Below, in pieces: positions 8,881 through 20,600 of a stretch of 64,000 nt of DNA (positions within the stretch are counted from its first letter, which is position 1; each line of letters begins with the position of its first letter). Origin of the DNA: Christiangramia sabulilitoris (GTDB lineage: Bacteria > Bacteroidota > Bacteroidia > Flavobacteriales > Flavobacteriaceae); contig NZ_VHSF01000003.1 of assembly GCF_007050985.1 (NCBI RefSeq), positions 407,500 through 471,499 on the forward strand. Reading direction: 5' to 3'. Under the pieces are notes generated by a model that saw nothing but the letters and a program-made list of their open reading frames with translations, ran no database searches and was not told the DNA's origin. Position numbers and translations under genes: made by a program.

Positions 8881-9462
8881 TTATCTATAGAAATAGAAAA
8901 ACAAAATCAAAAATATCCAAAGCGCATCTACAAAATGCCAAAAGGTCTCACCCAGCTCAAAGCCAAGCATTTGCCCTGCTTTGTAGCGTTGTTTAAAATG
9001 GTTATAAATTAAGACCAAAAGCACAATGATACCCGCTAAAAGGTGCGCTAAGTGCACACATACAAGAATATAAATGAAAGATGTGGTCACCGTACTTTCT
9101 GCACCGGTAAACCAATATCCCTGATTTAATATTTCTGTGAATCCATAAATCTGAAAAACTATAAATAGAATGGCCAGGATAAGTGTACCTATTAAAAGTG
9201 CACTGGCATTCCTGCGGTTTCCACCCTGGATCATTTTCTTACTGAAATGCAGGGTAATACTACTGGCGGTGATCACTATAGTACTCCAGAGAAATGCTAC
9301 AGGCAATTCAAAATCATTCAGCCAGTCTGGCCTGTTTTTACTGACCACATAAGCACTCATCAACCCGGCGAAGGTCATGGTCATACTTATCATCCCAAAC
9401 CAGAGCATCATTTTCTTTGCCCGGCCGTGTTTCATCTCATCAGATCCCTGAGTTAAATCCAT
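8881..9462 (-). CDS. heme-copper oxidase subunit III family protein (short form)
   Basis: The 193-residue protein has five predicted helices and ends with ETFWHFVDALWIFLILFFYF, the subunit III signature. It lacks the first two helices of the classical seven-helix form, as CyoC-like members do. Its ATG lies 10 bases inside the end of the cyoE-like gene, pointing to coupled translation. Two subunit III-type proteins in a row is usual in Flavobacteriaceae; together they probably supply the helices of one oxidase. Confidence 0.88.
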   Translation of the reverse strand: MDLTQGSDEMKHGRAKKMMLWFGMISMTMTFAGLMSAYVVSKNRPDWLNDFELPVAFLWSTIVITASSITLHFSKKMIQGGNRRNASALLIGTLILAILFIVFQIYGFTEILNQGYWFTGAESTVTTSFIYILVCVHLAHLLAGIIVLLVLIYNHFKQRYKAGQMLGFELGETFWHFVDALWIFLILFFYFYR

Positions 9463-10355
9463 TGTCTAATAAATTTATCCATTACGTAAACTATTTGCAG
9501 CAGAGTTATATAAGAAACACTGGCAAACATTAATTTTTTTGCAGCCTCAGCTGTCTTCTCCTTATAAAGTCTTATCGCGTAATAAAGCATTCCCAGCCCA
9601 AGCAGAAGTATGATCACCCCGGAAACCGGAGTCAGATATAATTTCCCGGTTACACCAAATACAGGTACAAGCGACACTAAAATCGTCCAACAGGTATATA
9701 AAATAACCTGGACGGCTGTTCCCCTGTCCCTTTTACCGGTTGGCAGCATAAAAAAACCTCCCTTTTTATAATCATCATACAACCACCAGCCAATAGCCCA
9801 GAAATGTGGGAATTGCCAGAAAAACTGTATCATAAATAGTGTTCCGGGCTCAATGCTGAAACTACCTGTTGCTGCCACCCATCCCAGCATAAAGGGTATG
9901 GCGCCCGGGAAGGCACCTACAAATACTGAAAGCGGGGTTTTTGTTTTTAATGGGGTATATATACTAACGTAGAGAAATATACTTATCGCCCCGAACATAG
10001 CAGTTTTTGGATTGATCACATATAACACCGCCAATCCCAGGACCGTAAAGATGCTTGCTATAGTGAATGCCACCGTATTGGTCATCCTCCCTGCAGGCAA
10101 TGGACGATTTTTGGTACGGTCCATCAAAGCATCCAGATTTTTCTCTATTATCTGGTTATAGGCGTTAGACGCCCCAACCATAAGGTAACCACCAACTGCC
10201 AGCAGGGTGACTACGACAAAATCTATATTATCTGCTCCTAAAAAATAACCTGCGACCGAAGAAAAGACTACACTAATAGCCAATCTCATCTTGGTTATTT
10301 CCTTGAAATCTGAAAGAATGGAAGCGCTGGAATTATGTACGCGAGTGTTGCTCAA
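9453..10355 (-). CDS. ctaB: protoheme IX farnesyltransferase (heme O synthase)
   Basis: The 300-residue integral membrane protein has the UbiA/CyoE prenyltransferase motifs: NAYNQIIEKNLDALMDRTKN with its aspartates for Mg-diphosphate binding, and the second site around YDDYKKGGF. It transfers a farnesyl group to heme b to make heme O, the precursor of heme A for the aa3 oxidase. The start used is a TTG at 10355 (MSNTRVHNS); no in-frame ATG gives a better N-terminus. It is the first gene of the oxidase subunit III/III/IV unit. Confidence 0.93.
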   Translation of the reverse strand: MSNTRVHNSSASILSDFKEITKMRLAISVVFSSVAGYFLGADNIDFVVVTLLAVGGYLMVGASNAYNQIIEKNLDALMDRTKNRPLPAGRMTNTVAFTIASIFTVLGLAVLYVINPKTAMFGAISIFLYVSIYTPLKTKTPLSVFVGAFPGAIPFMLGWVAATGSFSIEPGTLFMIQFFWQFPHFWAIGWWLYDDYKKGGFFMLPTGKRDRGTAVQVILYTCWTILVSLVPVFGVTGKLYLTPVSGVIILLLGLGMLYYAIRLYKEKTAEAAKKLMFASVSYITLLQIVYVMDKFIRQWI

Positions 10356-10443
10356 AAAAGCTTTTTTTTAACTGGCGCAAAGATACTTCTTAATTAGGTT
10401 TTAACAAGGAAGGCAATGTGTTAATTTTCAGTGTTGAAAATCA

Positions 10444-12570
10444 CTAATAGTCAAAGTACCAGTTAAAAATATCTGTTCTCAACCCAAAATTGATCCAGGT
10501 TGTAGAATTATCGAAGTTCACTACCGTATTTGTCTGCACATCAAAATCACGGTAGATAAAACTTGCGAAAAGCTTTAGATTGGTTGAAGGATTTACAATA
10601 TAACCTGCTTCCAGTTCTGTATAAAAAGAATTAGTTGTATTTCCCTGGCCTATTTTCACACCGCTCTCAAAAGGACGATCATCTTCTGTGCGATAAATAT
10701 CCTGCCCGTAATTGGATTTAGAACCAAAATTTGAAAAATCAAAACCTCTCTCTCCAACAATGAATTTGGTAGAACCAAACCACCTGTCCCTTTTATACCT
10801 GGCAATCCCGACAAACTCTCTGAAGTTAGCGCCCCAAAGATGCGCCATAGATTGATTGTTATGGCCGTAATTGAGCGTTATTGAATTATGGGAATAGGTA
10901 TATGGCCTCACCTGGTTATATTCGGCCTGCAGGAAAAGATTATGAATTTTAAAGGCATCAAAATATTTGAATCCTGCCTGGAATCCTAATTTATTTTTCC
11001 AGCTACCTTCTCCGCCAAAAACATCAGTGGATGAAAATTCATCTATAAGCCATTGACCATAAGCGTAAACCTGGTCTGAGAATTTGTATTTCCCTGTAAG
11101 TCCTATAATTGCATTCCCACCATCAGCACCGGTAGCAAATTCAATAGCACGGTAAAAGATCACCGGATTAAGATAATTAATATCAAAGCCACGGTCATTA
11201 TCATTTTCCCACATCACCGACTCAAAGAAACCTAGATTAAGTCTTTTGGTCACATTAAGGCTCAGATAATGATTAGCGATATACTTGGTTCGGTAGGAAC
11301 CGCTGTTAACCACCGCTGGCCGCACATCCCGCAAGGACATCCAGGTATTGGTATATTTTAATTTCCAGAAATTCGTATTTAATTTCAAATAAGGATAAGG
11401 CGAAGCATTATCACTTAAGACCAGGGAGCGGTATCCATCCCCAATAAAATTCTTTCCATGACCAAACTGAATATTGATAAATTCAGCAGGCGTAAAAGAT
11501 AAATAACCTTCTGCCACGGGATAATCATAACCCTCGTCCATAAAGGTTTTTGCAACTCCCCTTCCCGGGACAATCGCGGGGTCACCTCCCGCTGGCCTTA
11601 TAGATTCCGCATAGCGATTATAATATTCAGCAAATCTTCCCTGGCTTTCGTAAACCACAGAGTAAAAATTAAAATTCTTACCCAAACCACCCTGGACTAT
11701 AAACTGCCGGCCATTGTTATAGGTGAAATCATGAGAAGTCTGCTCAAAATCTTTCCCTATCTGAAGATCAAAACCTGGATCCAGCGTGAACCAGTATTTA
11801 TCTGTCTGGAACCTGACTAAATGTTCATTCCAAAGTTTTCTACCGGCATAAGTAGAGCGATCCTGCATCAATTGCTCATGTTGATCCTCAAAATCATAAT
11901 ACCTGTTTACCTCGTCAAACATCAGGGGTTTTGAAGCGGAATGTGTATTTGTGCCAATTCTATTAAATTCCTTATCAAAGCGGGCGTAGTATTCGTGAGA
12001 AAGTGGAATGTTGATCTGGCTGCTAAACCTGGGATGAGTAAATTCTTCAGATTTAATTTTTTCATATTCATTGATAATATTATCCTCAGGATCCTTGTCT
12101 TTTTCCTCCGCTTTCAAGGTGATTTCTTCTTCCTGCGGAACAGGCTGAATACCAGAATTCGCCTGAAGCGGAATTCGCAGAGGCATTTTAAACTGCATAT
12201 GAACGGGACGGCCATTATATTTTGCCGGCTCTATAACCGGTAGAGCATTAAAAACCCTTTTTATTTCCTCTTTTAACTCATCATAAGCGGCATCGAGGTA
12301 GATCACCTGAAACTTACCCTCCTCGTCCACTTCAAAAATTATAGTAAGCTGCCCCTCATAATTTTCTTCCAGGACCACTTCGGGAACTTTGAAGCCGGAA
12401 GTAATGTAATCTACCAGGGTAGTATTAAAACATTCCTGCTGCTCTTTGTAATCTACACTTTCACATTGAGGAAATTCAGGATAAATTTCTGAAGAAAGAT
12501 TAATATCCTGGGCACTGATTTGAATACTTAAAAATAAAACTGGAAGAAGTAACATATACTTCATACGCAT
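10444..12570 (-). CDS. remB: RemB-like gliding motility outer-membrane protein (TonB C-terminal-like domain plus Wzi-type barrel)
   Basis: The 708-residue protein has a signal peptide ending near ISAQ, a first domain (about residues 20-160) with the pattern of a TonB C-terminal domain (EFPQC, a second cysteine, FEVDEEGKFQVIYL, PLRIPL) and then a long beta-strand-rich region resembling Wzi-type outer-membrane barrels (GRQFIVQGGLGKNFNFYS, HGKNFIGDGYRSL, NLGFFESVMWEN). This two-part layout fits RemB of Flavobacterium johnsoniae, known to affect gliding, and in that species remB also lies a few genes from sprA. It directly follows a TonB gene whose own C-terminal domain is similar. The symbol rests on architecture and synteny. 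Confidence 0.72.
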   Translation of the reverse strand: MRMKYMLLLPVLFLSIQISAQDINLSSEIYPEFPQCESVDYKEQQECFNTTLVDYITSGFKVPEVVLEENYEGQLTIIFEVDEEGKFQVIYLDAAYDELKEEIKRVFNALPVIEPAKYNGRPVHMQFKMPLRIPLQANSGIQPVPQEEEITLKAEEKDKDPEDNIINEYEKIKSEEFTHPRFSSQINIPLSHEYYARFDKEFNRIGTNTHSASKPLMFDEVNRYYDFEDQHEQLMQDRSTYAGRKLWNEHLVRFQTDKYWFTLDPGFDLQIGKDFEQTSHDFTYNNGRQFIVQGGLGKNFNFYSVVYESQGRFAEYYNRYAESIRPAGGDPAIVPGRGVAKTFMDEGYDYPVAEGYLSFTPAEFINIQFGHGKNFIGDGYRSLVLSDNASPYPYLKLNTNFWKLKYTNTWMSLRDVRPAVVNSGSYRTKYIANHYLSLNVTKRLNLGFFESVMWENDNDRGFDINYLNPVIFYRAIEFATGADGGNAIIGLTGKYKFSDQVYAYGQWLIDEFSSTDVFGGEGSWKNKLGFQAGFKYFDAFKIHNLFLQAEYNQVRPYTYSHNSITLNYGHNNQSMAHLWGANFREFVGIARYKRDRWFGSTKFIVGERGFDFSNFGSKSNYGQDIYRTEDDRPFESGVKIGQGNTTNSFYTELEAGYIVNPSTNLKLFASFIYRDFDVQTNTVVNFDNSTTWINFGLRTDIFNWYFDY

Positions 12571-12631
12571 AAGGGGGCCATGGTTTGTGGGTCTAATATA
12601 CAGTTTTTATAAAATTGAATTTATATAAAAT

Positions 12632-12660
12632 AAAAAATCCCCTGCTAAAAGCAGGGGATT
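12632..12660 (-). terminator. intrinsic terminator after tonB
   Basis: Minus-strand stem AATCCCCTGC / GCAGGGGATT with a short loop, followed by a T run (12632-12640). It separates the tonB gene from the RemB-like gene, so the latter needs its own promoter or readthrough. Confidence 0.85.
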
Positions 12661-12684
12661 CGAATTATATATAGTTGTAATTTC

Positions 12685-13407
12685 TTAGTCCTGTACTTTA
12701 AAAGCAATAGGAAGAGAGTACATTACCCCTACCGGCTTACCACGTTGTTTACCAGGCTTCATTTTAGGAAGACTGTTAATCACTCTGGCAGCTTCCTGCT
12801 CCAGCCTTGGGTGTGGAGCACGTGCTCTTACCTGGCCAATATTACCTTTTTCATCAATTCTAAACTGAACGATTACACGGTTTATACCGCTCAATCCAAG
12901 CTCAGCTCCAAGATCTGTATCAAACTCTTTGTTCACATACTTAGAGATCTTTTCACTCATACACTTTTTACGTTCATCGTTGTTTCTCAGGTTATCACAA
13001 CCTGGAAAAATAGGTACATCTTCAATTACCGCAAACGGAACATCTGCTACCTCTTCTTCTTCAGGAGCCTCAACAACCTCTTCCACTTCTACGATCTCAT
13101 CAAGATTGGTTTCAGTAGACTGGATTTCATCTTCTTCCACTTCTTCCTCATCTTCCACAACTTCGATCACCTCTGGTGCCGGTGGTGGCGGTGGCGGTGG
13201 CGGTGGAGTATTCTGCATTTCAGTAATTGGCACATCCTCTTCATCAAGGGCGTCCATATTTACCTGTCCTATATCGATATTGTCCGGGTCATAAGTTTTC
13301 CATTCGATCGCCCTCCAGGTGATGAACAGAACTACTACAAGACCAAGCTGAAGAAACAATACTCTGTTTCTGTTCAAATTAGCCTTTGGATTTTTCTTAG
13401 GTTCCAT
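12685..13407 (-). CDS. energy transducer TonB
   Basis: The 240-residue protein has a cytoplasmic basic N-terminus, one transmembrane helix (about residues 17-31), a run of nine prolines near residue 68, a very acidic spacer (about residues 77-120) instead of the usual alternating Pro-Glu/Pro-Lys, and a C-terminal TonB domain with GINRVIVQFRIDEKGNIG. Members transmit proton-motive force from ExbBD to outer-membrane receptors. No exbB or exbD lies in the window. In F. johnsoniae some TonB paralogues also matter for surface processes; a link with the adjacent RemB-like protein is inference. Confidence 0.88.
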   Translation of the reverse strand: MEPKKNPKANLNRNRVLFLQLGLVVVLFITWRAIEWKTYDPDNIDIGQVNMDALDEEDVPITEMQNTPPPPPPPPPAPEVIEVVEDEEEVEEDEIQSTETNLDEIVEVEEVVEAPEEEEVADVPFAVIEDVPIFPGCDNLRNNDERKKCMSEKISKYVNKEFDTDLGAELGLSGINRVIVQFRIDEKGNIGQVRARAPHPRLEQEAARVINSLPKMKPGKQRGKPVGVMYSLPIAFKVQD

Positions 13408-13856
13408 AATGCGTTATATTGTTAAGGGTTGCTAAAATAAAGATTTTTTCTAAAAAACTAAATATATATGAGATAATAAGTAATTAAAACTAAAGTAAAT
13501 CTGTAAACCACTCACTATCATTCCTGAGATTAAAATGTAACAGGAATTGTATATGATACGAGAACAAATCTACCTACTCTTAACCTGGCTTCATTTGAGG
13601 TGATTCAGCTATCATGGTATGGCTTATTTCTCTAATCCGGAACTTGGCGTTCTGATCGGATTCTAATTAGACCCTGCATTCATAAACCAATACAAATACC
13701 ACCACCACAAGATTCGTACCAGTAAATATTAATTGAATTGCATCTTAAATGAATTGGGGCATCAATCAACCAATGCTGGTATTTTAAGAAAACCTATCCA
13801 AGCCTGAAAAGGTAATCAACGACCGAAAGATAAATCCAGTTTCTAATCTTATTTAG
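13408..13856. other. 449-base non-coding stretch
   Basis: No open frame with coding character, RNA gene or clear repeat is visible. The 60 bases next to tonB are AT-rich and should hold its promoter; on the minus strand a TATTTTAG (7 of 8 to TAnnTTTG) lies about 25 bases before the start. The remainder shows nothing I can name. Confidence 0.5.
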
Positions 13857-14255
13857 CTAAGCAACTTTCTGCTTCAGCCTTTTAACCGTTGGAGCCATGA
13901 CCATAAAAAATAAAACAGCGAGTACAACCCCGGTCGAATTCGCAACTACATCCCACCAATCTGGAGTTCTGTAACTGGTTAGAGTTCCCTGTAAAACTTC
14001 GATTAACATCCCGAATAAAAAGGAAGCGAATGCCACCCACAAAAGATTGGCGGTATATCGCTGAAAATCGGAATGCTTAAATAAAAAATACAGCTTCCAC
14101 AAGCCTGCTAAAAACAAATATGCCCCGGCATGGAGCATTTTGTCTGTAGGGTCAAATCCGGCCACACTTACCTTAAAATCCATTACTATTAAAGAAAAAT
14201 AGGTAATGGCCCCGGTATAGGTAACCGCAAGAAATAAAAATATTTTAGCTACCAA
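13857..14255 (-). CDS. VanZ family membrane protein
   Basis: The 132-residue protein has four hydrophobic helices and the VanZ-family pattern: [16 protein letters not shown] in helix 2, [14 protein letters not shown] in helix 3 and [20 protein letters not shown] in helix 4. The start is a TTG at 14255 that overlaps the end of gcvH by 11 bases, suggesting coupled translation. VanZ homologues beside gcvH are common in Flavobacteriaceae; their biochemical role is unknown outside teicoplanin resistance in enterococci, which should not be inferred here. Confidence 0.85.
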   Translation of the reverse strand: MVAKIFLFLAVTYTGAITYFSLIVMDFKVSVAGFDPTDKMLHAGAYLFLAGLWKLYFLFKHSDFQRYTANLLWVAFASFLFGMLIEVLQGTLTSYRTPDWWDVVANSTGVVLAVLFFMVMAPTVKRLKQKVA

Positions 14256-14625
14256 CTACTTCTTTATATTCGTCTGCAGATAACAAAGAATCTACTTCTG
14301 AGGTATCAGACATTTTAATTTTTATCATCCATCCGGCTCCGTAAGGATCTTCATTTACTTTCTCCGGCTCATCTTCCAGGCTATCATTGAACTCAATGAT
14401 CTCACCAGATAACGGCATAAATAGATCTGAAACCGTCTTTACAGCTTCTACCGTCCCGAAAACTTCTTCTTTCTCCAAAGTTTCGTCCAGGGTTTCTACC
14501 TCAACATATACGATATCCCCAAGTTCGCCCTGAGCAAAATCTGTAACTCCAATGGTAGCGGTATCGCCTTCTATCTTAACCCACTCGTGGTCTTTAGTGT
14601 ACTTTAATTCTTGTGGAATATTCAT
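14245..14625 (-). CDS. gcvH: glycine cleavage system H protein
   Basis: The 126-residue protein matches GcvH over its full length: [22 protein letters not shown] at the start, the lipoylation lysine in [10 protein letters not shown] near residue 64, and the conserved [14 protein letters not shown] near the end. It shuttles the aminomethyl group between the P, T and L proteins of glycine cleavage. None of its partner genes is nearby; it lies in the sprA cluster, 62 bases after sprA, a placement known from other flavobacteria. Confidence 0.97.
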   Translation of the reverse strand: MNIPQELKYTKDHEWVKIEGDTATIGVTDFAQGELGDIVYVEVETLDETLEKEEVFGTVEAVKTVSDLFMPLSGEIIEFNDSLEDEPEKVNEDPYGAGWMIKIKMSDTSEVDSLLSADEYKEVVGS

Positions 14626-14687
14626 AGTTTAGATTTAATAAGACCGCAAAGTTAGTTTTTTACTCGAATTCTTCAAACAAGCCTCGA

Positions 14688-17600
14688 TTAATTTCCGAAA
14701 TTATAAATAAGGGTAAACCCAGACCTGATCGTAGTCTGTGGAAATGCCGTGGAGACAGCATATTCTGAGAAGGTATGGTCATAATAGAACCTGGCCGTAA
14801 GGTTTCTGGTAAAGGCATAATCTGCATTAAAATTGATAGACCAGATGTCCTGACCCGATATGGTTTGTGCATTGGCCAGGTCCAGATATCTTACAATAGT
14901 ACGGTTCTTCCTGTACGATACATCTGCCCTGAAATTAAGATCACTGCTCAAAACTCTTCTTCTACCCCCAATCGCAGTAGCGATTTTAAAATCCTTTATA
15001 CGGTAACCGGTACCAAGGGTATATTCGTTCCCGCTATATTCTGTAAGCAGGTTATTATCAAAACTGAAAGCCAAGGAGCGATCTTTCGCTATTTCTGCCA
15101 GGATCTGAATGTTTCCCTTGGTTTCGAAATCTATTCTGGCTAATGGCGTGAAAAGTTCTGTCAATACAAGATTTGAAAAAAGAACAGGATTCTTAAAATC
15201 TCCTGCCTGGTTCAATTCTTCAGGATCTGAAGGGTTATAATCAAGGTTGGTCTGGAATTGATTCAGGGTATAATCTGATCTGTATCCATGTAGTACAGAA
15301 AATCTCCTGAATTTTTCCCTGAACCAGCCAAGGCGCATTAGCCCGGTATATTTTACATTCCAGTTAGGAATAGGAAAATCCCTGAAAGCACCAAGCTTCA
15401 CCTTCCCGGCATCCTTTCCGGAATATGCCGCGATAAAAGCAGGAAGTAACACCGCCTGGTTTGTTTTTCCGATTCCGCGGGGGAATCCTTCTTCATCCAC
15501 ATCTGTTGGGTCTAACCCCCTTTGCTCAGCAATTCTTCGGGCAACTTCCAGCCTGTTTTCCCTGAAAGTTTCAAATGTTTCAGAACTTACTTCGGTGGAA
15601 TTATTAAAAGCTGTGCGCAACAGGATCGTAGAAATATTGAAATTACCATAGGTATATGGTGTGAGGGATTGATATTCCAGAGTAACCGGTTCTACTTTGT
15701 AATTTTCTGAATAATTTTCAGCAAAATTCCTTCGCCCGGTTAGCTCTATGGTCATATCAGGAAGAATATCAAGGCCGGCCTGGTAATCCAGTTGCTCATT
15801 TTTTATCGCGGTATACTGCTGGTTAAAATTCTGGAACAAGGTTAACCATCCTCTTTCCGCAGCCATATGGCGTATATCATCCTGAAATCCAAAGGTGAAG
15901 CCGGTAGTGGGTTTAAAAGTTCCCATAAAACCAATTCCCTGGGTATAACCCGGCAAAAATATACCACGGCTGTTCCGGTAATTTACCTGGAAGGTTTTAA
16001 GACCAGTGACCACATTAATAAACGTATTATATGCCTGGTATCTTTTTGGTTTTGGCTGTTCTTCCTGGTCTTCCTCCTTTGCATCTGGAGGACCCAGTGT
16101 GGGCACTCCTCTGCTTCTTTCCTGAATGCTTTTACCTTTATTCGTCGCTTTCTTCTCCACCAGACCGGCATAATTATACAGATCCTGCATATTGAGGCTG
16201 GCGTTGATCTGATGCGTATTCGAATTCTGAACACTATTCCCGATAGCCGGGATCCCTTCCAGTTGCTGGAAAACACGAGAACCCCGTTGCCACTGGAAAT
16301 CTCCAGTATAAGAATAGGTAGCGTTAATGAATTTCAATACCGGAATCTTGCTGAACGGCAGCTGATAATTTACCTGCAAGGTTTGAAAATGCAGATTAGG
16401 ATCACCTACATTAAAGAAGTCATCCCAGAGACCTATACTGTTATCTGCAAAACCTTCCTCATCGATATAGTTTCTAATGATCCTGTTATTACTGGCATTA
16501 AAGGAGAAATTCAGGGACCGGGTTAAGTTATAATTGATCCCGTACTGCCAGTCAAAAAGATAATTTCTTTGGTAGAGGGTTGGTATCCCGATATCATTTT
16601 CGCTTAGATCCAGTGAGCGGAATTTCTGCTCATTATATTGCCTGAAAATATTGGAACTTGCATTGATATTGGAAGGCAGATAATTAAAATTAAAATCCTT
16701 GAAAAGGGCAAAATAATCACTGCTGTCCAGCACCGCTATATTCTTTAAAGGCTCCAGAGTTTTATCAGGGAAATTGAATTCATAAGTTCCACCCACTCTT
16801 ACACTTTGATCCAGACTTTCTTCGATCTCAAAATCCCGATGATCTATCTGGTTATAAGAAGTTGAAAAGGCGAAATTTTCGATATCATAAGGCATAGGCG
16901 TTTTTTCGCCCACCCTTTCTTTTCGGAGCCCGATCACATTTATACTTTCCCTCCTGGTATAGGATTGAGACTGCTTTTCTATTGTTTCTCTTTCTTGCGG
17001 ATCTTCGATACTTTCAAGCCTGGTATCAAGATCTATGTCCAGAAATTCCTGATCGAACTTTGGAGTAATTAATTCTTCTCCCCGGCTATAGTTCACCGGG
17101 ATCTTCACACCCCAGGTTTGCGGCAGGAGTTGACCCATGTTCACGTTGGTAACCACATCATATTGCTGCAGGTCTTCAAGACTACGTTGATTTGGACCCT
17201 GCTCGATACTTCCAAAGCCAATGGTGCTTTGTCTTCCGGTCGCCGAAATATTGGCAAAATCTGCCAGGTTGGTGTCCATACTAAGTACGCCGGCCCAACC
17301 TCCTTCATTCTTCAGTCCGGAGAGTCTTAGTTCATTAAACCAGACTTCCCCGCACAACTCAGTAACACCATCTACCCGGGTTCCATTCTTTACCCCAACC
17401 ATCAATAGCCTTACATTACCAAAACTCGGGTTTCCCTTTACTCCAAGTCTTAACTGCCCCATATCGTAGGTAGCCTCTGCATCTATAGGCTGAAGATCTT
17501 CAGTAAAGAAATTTAATTCTGTAGATATAAGCGATGGATCACCCAAAACGGCAGTCTTGATTCTTTGAAGCAGGTCCAGCTCAAGATCCAGCCTGTTAAT

Positions 17601-20600
17601 TTCTGGCCAGATATCTTCCGGGGAGGTAGCACCAAATAAAGTTGGTGAAAGAGGGATCTCCACCTGGTAGAAGTTATCACTAAAATCTGTTCCTATCCTA
17701 ACAAATGCAACGAGTTGCCCGTCTTTGAGTGGCGGTTTATTTATAAAGGATTCTGCATGCAGGAACATCTCAAGATTCTTATACTGCCGCATATCGATCT
17801 GGAAGTTCTTATACACTGCTCGGGCATCCTGTGGCTCAAGCTCGCAAACCCTTAAAGACAGGGATTGTTCATTCTGCCTGATATTAGAGTTGCTCTGGAA
17901 CAGCTCTTCCCTTTGTACTCCCGGAGGCAGTACATAAGGAACAGGCTGCCTGTTCTCGTTCTCTTCTATATTCACCGCATTCACTTCAAAAAGTGTATTC
18001 GGGTTTTCAACCTGGTTACGATCTTCGAAAAGGCTCTGGGTATACCTCCGGTAATCTCCCCTAACCAGGTCCATCGTACCAAATCTTAATATGGTTGGAT
18101 CCTGGAAATCTGTCAGGAACATTCTAATAAATCTAATCGACCTGAAATCTGCAATTCCACCTACAGCATTAGTAGGTTCAAAGATCGGAATTTTAAACTG
18201 CAGCCATCTTACCGGCAATTCCTGGCCATTTCTCAAGGTGGTAGTCAGCTCTTTTACATCGGTGATATACCGGTTATTATCAATATTCATTCCCTGGAAA
18301 AAAGGGATTTCGTATTCAAAATAACTATTAATGGTATTCATGGTATTATCCCTGTTGATATCCTCTGTAGTAGGCAGAGTTGAGTTACCACGGTTAGTGT
18401 CTGTTACTTCTGTAGGTGAGTTTCCCTGTGTTCCGTTATAATTCTGATATCTTTCTACAATACTACCATCGGTATTCAGGAAATACTGATAATTATCTGC
18501 AGATGGATCTGGAAGAGCAGCAAAACTGGAAAATTTCGCAGCTTCTTCTGCATCCAGGAGTCCGTCGAAGCCCGCATCCTGCAACTGCCTGGCAGCACCT
18601 TCAGTATCAAAGGCATAAACCAGTGAATTATCTGCCGGAACCTGCCCGTAAGAAGTAGTTAAAGTATTGGCATCGCCTTCCCCTTCCGGAAGTCCGTTTT
18701 CGTATTGTTTTCTACCATCCTTAAGTACATCTTCAGATATATTACCTAGGTTGAAATTAATGGTCCCGCCGGCACGACCTGAATTTTCAGGATAAATATA
18801 AGGATCCATCACCCAGAACTGAATGTACTCAACATTTGATTGTTCAAAATTGGTGGTATTAATGGACCTCATGATGCCCCCAAAATTGTCCTGCGGATTA
18901 GGAAGATTATTCCCGCCTAGTGCGTTAGGATTATAATTGTATGGCCCCCTTTCAGCCGGATTATAAGAGACATCCATGGTATATACCACCTGCGATTGTC
19001 CCTGGACCACGTCAATATTCGGGAAGATCTCGCTTAAAGCTACCCTTCTGGCAGCGTAGGTTGAAATATCTGAATCACTGATTCCCGCCGGCCTGTTATT
19101 ACTATAAAAGATAGGATCTATGGTATACCAGGCCATTTTTGCCCTTTTGTATCCCGCGGCCAGATCACCATTGGCGAGCTCACCTCCAAACCCAATAGGT
19201 ACACTGGACAGTTCCCAGCTTAAAGGATTGTTTATATCTATAGTGGTTTGCGCCGCCTCAAAATCATCAATATAGGTCGTTGCCCTGCCATTAAAATCAT
19301 CTGAATCTGGTGTTCCGGGAATTAAATAAGCAAATTCACCACGTACAGAAACATTAGATTTAACATCGGTATCTATATTGGGCAGTTTATTTACCAGCCT
19401 GGTAAGAAACGGTACTTCAGTGCTGTAATTAAAATTTAATCCAAGAATGGTATTGTTTATAGGCTCGTAACCATAATTCGCTTTTTGCGTCAATGGTCTT
19501 TCTTTAAGATTGATAAAAGTACCACCTAAAAGAAAATTCTCATTGAACTGATGCTCTACGTTGATCCCGGTAAACCTCTTGGTTTGCTGACCAAATAGGG
19601 CATTATTTTCTGTATTTACCTGGATTGGAATATCTGACGCCAGCAAAGCTTCATCAAGGATCTGCACCCTCCCCAATTCATAATTCACCACATAATCCAC
19701 CCCTTCCTGGAGTATTCGGCCTCCGGCAGTCACCGTAACTGAACCCGGGGGAAGGTTGAAACCTATAGGGATCCCCTCAATTTCGGCCGACTTATATCTA
19801 CCTTTTAGCTGGAACTTATTTTTATCTGCTTCTTCCTGTTCGGCCTGGATCTTGGTTGTTCTATACATAGACCTGAAAACGTAACGCCGCTGGTTCTCAT
19901 TCCAGGTTTCGGGAATCGAGTAATTTTCCGGTCCGCTGTTAGGTGTAGGATCGAGTTTATTAAATAAATGACTTCCAAAAGGCTCTACCGTGGTGAAAAT
20001 AATATTACCGTTTTGAGGATCTATAGTAAGCTGGGGTACATAATCAAAAAAGCCGTCCCCGCCATTTATAGGGTCACCATTCACGTTTAATTGATCCAGA
20101 TTAAAAACCCTCAATAAAGGAGTATCTGCCACGTCATCTGGCAGGGTGGTACCTTCCACCGGCTGAATATAGTTTAAAGGCTGGGGGTCTGTATAAAGAA
20201 TATTCATCCTGAAATCCTGGCGTTCCAGTTGGTAAGCACCAAGACTATAGATATTCTTCATCATAAGGTCCCATACCGGTTCATTTACATTGATGATCGT
20301 GCTTTTCAGCATTTTCACCACCAGGTTCTGACTCGCCCTGGTATTCACCCCGGTATCAGGGTTTTCTGCCGGCTGGCTATTGTTTGCATTCACACCATCA
20401 TTGGCAAATTCACCAACCTGGTAAACTTCACCGTTAATGGTAAACTGGAAAGCAACTCCAAGAACCTCATCATTGCTGAGACGTTGGTTCAGGGAGATAT
20501 ACCCTAACTGGGTATTTAAAGTATATTCAGAAGGGTTTAACTGTCTTGCATTCTCCAGGATAGCATAATCTATTCCTTCAGAAACTGTCACACTTCCAAA

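Noticed and set aside
12929-13294. Plus-strand frame opposite tonB
   Set aside because: It is a Ser/Thr/Gly-rich mirror of the acidic and proline-rich TonB spacer.
13857-14255. VanZ as a glycopeptide resistance gene
   Set aside because: Only the family fold is shared; the gene lies in a housekeeping sprA-gcvH context with no other van genes.
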